NCBI GenBank assembly: GCA_023139025.1 | Contig: JAGLOH010000141.1 | Location: 1-6,057 of the forward strand | DNA: 6,057 nt | Direction: 5' to 3' | From: Candidatus Heimdallarchaeota archaeon | GTDB taxonomy: Archaea > Asgardarchaeota > Heimdallarchaeia > Heimdallarchaeales > Heimdallarchaeaceae | Part shown: piece by piece, positions 4,855 through 6,057 of the stretch | Position numbering within the stretch: position 1 is the first letter of the stretch | Layout of the letters: each line of letters starts with the position of its first letter | The notes under the pieces: generated by a model | Told to the model about the DNA's origin: nothing | The model's input: the letters and a program-made list of their open reading frames with translations, nothing else | Databases searched by the model: none | Translations under genes and position numbers: made by a program

Positions 4855-5784
4855 TCATTCTTCCTTATCTTTCTCAATGTTTTCTGTAAAGTCTAAAGAT
4901 GGCTGTTCCGCGTCGGGGTGAACATAGTTATTCCAATATAATTCATCACAGAATTTGGCATGATGAAGTGTTTGAGTTCTTCGTAGGTGGATTGTTCTAC
5001 CTTCATTGAATTCTGGAACATCTGCAATATAACAGGAACTCAGGTAAGCAATATCTGGGTCATTGAATTCTTTCAGAGCTTCTGGTGTTAAGCAACTATC
5101 AAAACGGTAGATCACTTTATGATCATCAAATATACAAAATGCAAAATCTGCAAGACCCATTTTACACCAGCTTTCTATTGATCTCTTATTGGAATCCAGA
5201 ATCGTAACTGTTTTGGGATCTGTTGGTTTTTCTGTTTTATCTTTAGACCTCATTTCTCTTATTAAATAAGGGACTATTTGTTTATAGATTCTTGTTCCTT
5301 CCTCTTTTCCGTAAATATCAGCTAAAGCTTTCACCAGATAATATGAGGTTCTTTCGAGAGCCTTGATGCGATCGAAATGAAATAATTCTATTTCTCCTTG
5401 ATCTGATGTATAGTTAGTGGGTAACTTGATTGACTTACATACGAAAAGAAAGACCGATTTCTCTAAGTCAGGGAAATTTGGTATCAATTCCAACCTTTCT
5501 CTAATTATTTTCCAATTAAAAGCATTATAATTGAAATCATAATCGCCTATAGCTTCACTAAACTTTTCTTTCAATTTTGAAATATAGAAACTCAAATCTT
5601 CTGGTAGAATCAATCTGAAAAACTTTGTAACAGAATCTACTCGTTCTAGTCTAGCTTTTATAATATCTTCAGGTTTAGATTTTCCTTTCTTAGTCAAACT
5701 AAAACACTTATGGTTTTCAATCTGCATTAAATTACATCTCTTGTTATTAGAAGTTTGTTTGTAAACATTCACTTTAGTTTTCAA
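4855..5784 (-). CDS. ATC hydrolase-like family protein, paralogue A
   Basis: This 309-residue soluble protein has a basic N-terminus, a helical middle and a C-terminal domain close to the ATC-hydrolase pattern: C231, C251 followed by D255, LRRTQTL (267-273) and C279-D280. The Arg-Arg-Thr-x-Thr then CysD order is more typical of the family than in the downstream copy, so if only one copy is catalytic this is the better candidate. The family's known reaction is hydrolysis of L-ATC toward cysteine; the substrate here is unknown. The start is uncertain. The longest frame begins at TTG 5784, with a TATA-like box about 31 nt upstream and no SD. An internal ATG at 5727 (Met20) is a credible alternative and would drop only a polar, poorly conserved-looking leader. 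It is first in a two-gene unit and is divergent from the + strand gene at 5869. Confidence 0.72.
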   Translation of the reverse strand: MKTKVNVYKQTSNNKRCNLMQIENHKCFSLTKKGKSKPEDIIKARLERVDSVTKFFRLILPEDLSFYISKLKEKFSEAIGDYDFNYNAFNWKIIRERLELIPNFPDLEKSVFLFVCKSIKLPTNYTSDQGEIELFHFDRIKALERTSYYLVKALADIYGKEEGTRIYKQIVPYLIREMRSKDKTEKPTDPKTVTILDSNKRSIESWCKMGLADFAFCIFDDHKVIYRFDSCLTPEALKEFNDPDIAYLSSCYIADVPEFNEGRTIHLRRTQTLHHAKFCDELYWNNYVHPDAEQPSLDFTENIEKDKEE

Positions 5785-5810
5785 ACCATTATTAATCTTT
5801 TGAGTAATTT

Positions 5811-5820
5811 CTTTTTAAAC
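5811..5820 (-). promoter_or_regulatory. Candidate TATA box for the ATC hydrolase-like gene pair
   Basis: The minus strand reads GTTTAAAAAG, a good archaeal TATA match. Normal spacing puts the transcript start near 5788, a few nt before the TTG at 5784 or about 60 nt before the ATG at 5727. The same bases read CTTTTTAAAC on the + strand, so use by the divergent gene cannot be excluded. Confidence 0.45.
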
Positions 5821-5836
5821 CCAGATATTTTCTCTG

Positions 5837-5845
5837 TTTTTATAT
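5837..5845 (+). promoter_or_regulatory. TATA box of a leaderless promoter for the right-edge gene
   Basis: TTTTTATAT is centred about 28 nt before the ATG at 5869, with no Shine-Dalgarno in between. This is the classic archaeal leaderless layout and is the main evidence for the start of the + strand gene. With the minus-strand box at 5811-5820 it makes a compact divergent promoter. Confidence 0.6.
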
Positions 5846-5868
5846 GCAATTCTAATTTCACATATGAG

Positions 5869-6057
5869 ATGAAAAGTGAATTATTTACTAACTTATATGA
5901 TATCGCAAAATGTAGTGTTGATGGAAAAAATTGGTATGAGATTTCTGAGATAGCTGCATTATGTTGCATAAATAATCATTACGCTCCAAAAGATTTAGAT
6001 TCAGTTCTTCAGCATTACAATAAGGGGCACATTGTTCCTGTAGAATATGTTCTCTAT
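5869..6057 (+). CDS. N-terminal fragment of an unknown protein
   Basis: An open frame from ATG 5869 to the window edge encodes 63 residues. It starts MKSELFTNLYDIAK and includes a Cys pair (ALCCINN), several aromatic residues and an amphipathic helix-rich pattern, which is balanced, globular-looking composition. I recognise no family. A small helical or winged-helix-like domain is possible but unproven. The start is supported by the leaderless promoter just upstream; an earlier ATG at 5864 hits a stop after one codon. A minus-strand frame over the same bases (5969-5781) was rejected in its favour. The gene is divergent from the ATC hydrolase-like pair, so shared regulation is possible. Confidence 0.6.
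   Translation, partial: MKSELFTNLYDIAKCSVDGKNWYEISEIAALCCINNHYAPKDLDSVLQHYNKGHIVPVEYVLY

Noticed and set aside
5781..5969. Minus-strand 62-codon frame at the right edge
   Set aside because: It overlaps the + strand gene at 5869, which has a good leaderless promoter and a more globular composition. It also runs through both divergent promoter elements.
1..6057. CRISPR arrays, insertion sequences, tRNA or rRNA genes
   Set aside because: I saw no regularly spaced direct repeats, transposase-like frames with terminal inverted repeats, cloverleaf-like sequences or conserved rRNA stretches by eye.

Overview
The window is AT-rich, intron-free and tightly packed. It looks like archaeal DNA, most likely from an Asgard archaeon (Promethearchaeota; a low-GC Lokiarchaeia-like genome would fit). 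Three things point this way. Eukaryote-type ubiquitin-pathway proteins (a UBC-fold E2, an Rpn11-like JAMM protease and a RING protein) sit side by side in one prokaryote-style operon. Several starts have a TATA-like box centred about 27 nt upstream and no Shine-Dalgarno, which is the archaeal leaderless arrangement. GTG and TTG starts are used. The lineage is an inference; no rRNA or marker gene is present.

Layout: positions 1-207 hold the Lys/Pro-rich C-terminal tail of a + strand gene of unknown function. A short convergent gap follows. The minus strand then carries, in transcription order from right to left, two adjacent paralogous genes resembling the L-2-amino-thiazoline-4-carboxylate (ATC) hydrolase family (5784-4855 and 4851-3976, 3 nt apart). 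Next come a 132-residue charged coiled-coil protein with its own leaderless promoter (3897-3499), a 183-nt gap with a candidate promoter, and a four-gene cluster: E2 (3315-2785), Rpn11-like JAMM/MPN+ protease (2751-2032), six-TM protein with a cytosolic RING (2011-914), and a RING-less six-TM protein (840-253). At the right edge an unrecognised + strand gene starts at 5869 behind a good leaderless promoter and runs off the window.

The centrepiece is the E2 / JAMM / membrane-RING / membrane-partner cluster. Known archaeal ubiquitin clusters (Caldiarchaeum, Asgard archaea) combine ubiquitin, E1, E2, RING and Rpn11-like proteins. Here ubiquitin and E1 are not in the window, and the E3 candidate is an integral membrane protein: six predicted TM helices, then a roughly 90-residue Ser/Thr/Arg-rich linker, then a RING. 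This layout (N-terminal multi-TM, C-terminal cytosolic RING) resembles eukaryotic ER-membrane E3 ligases such as Hrd1/gp78. The next gene encodes a protein of almost the same length and topology as that membrane module but with no RING, so it looks like a tandem paralogue and possible partner. The economical reading is a membrane-localised ubiquitin-like conjugation and deconjugation module: the E2 supplies the modifier, the membrane RING directs it, and the JAMM protease removes it. The mechanism and the comparison with Hrd1 are inferences from architecture, not from detected homology.
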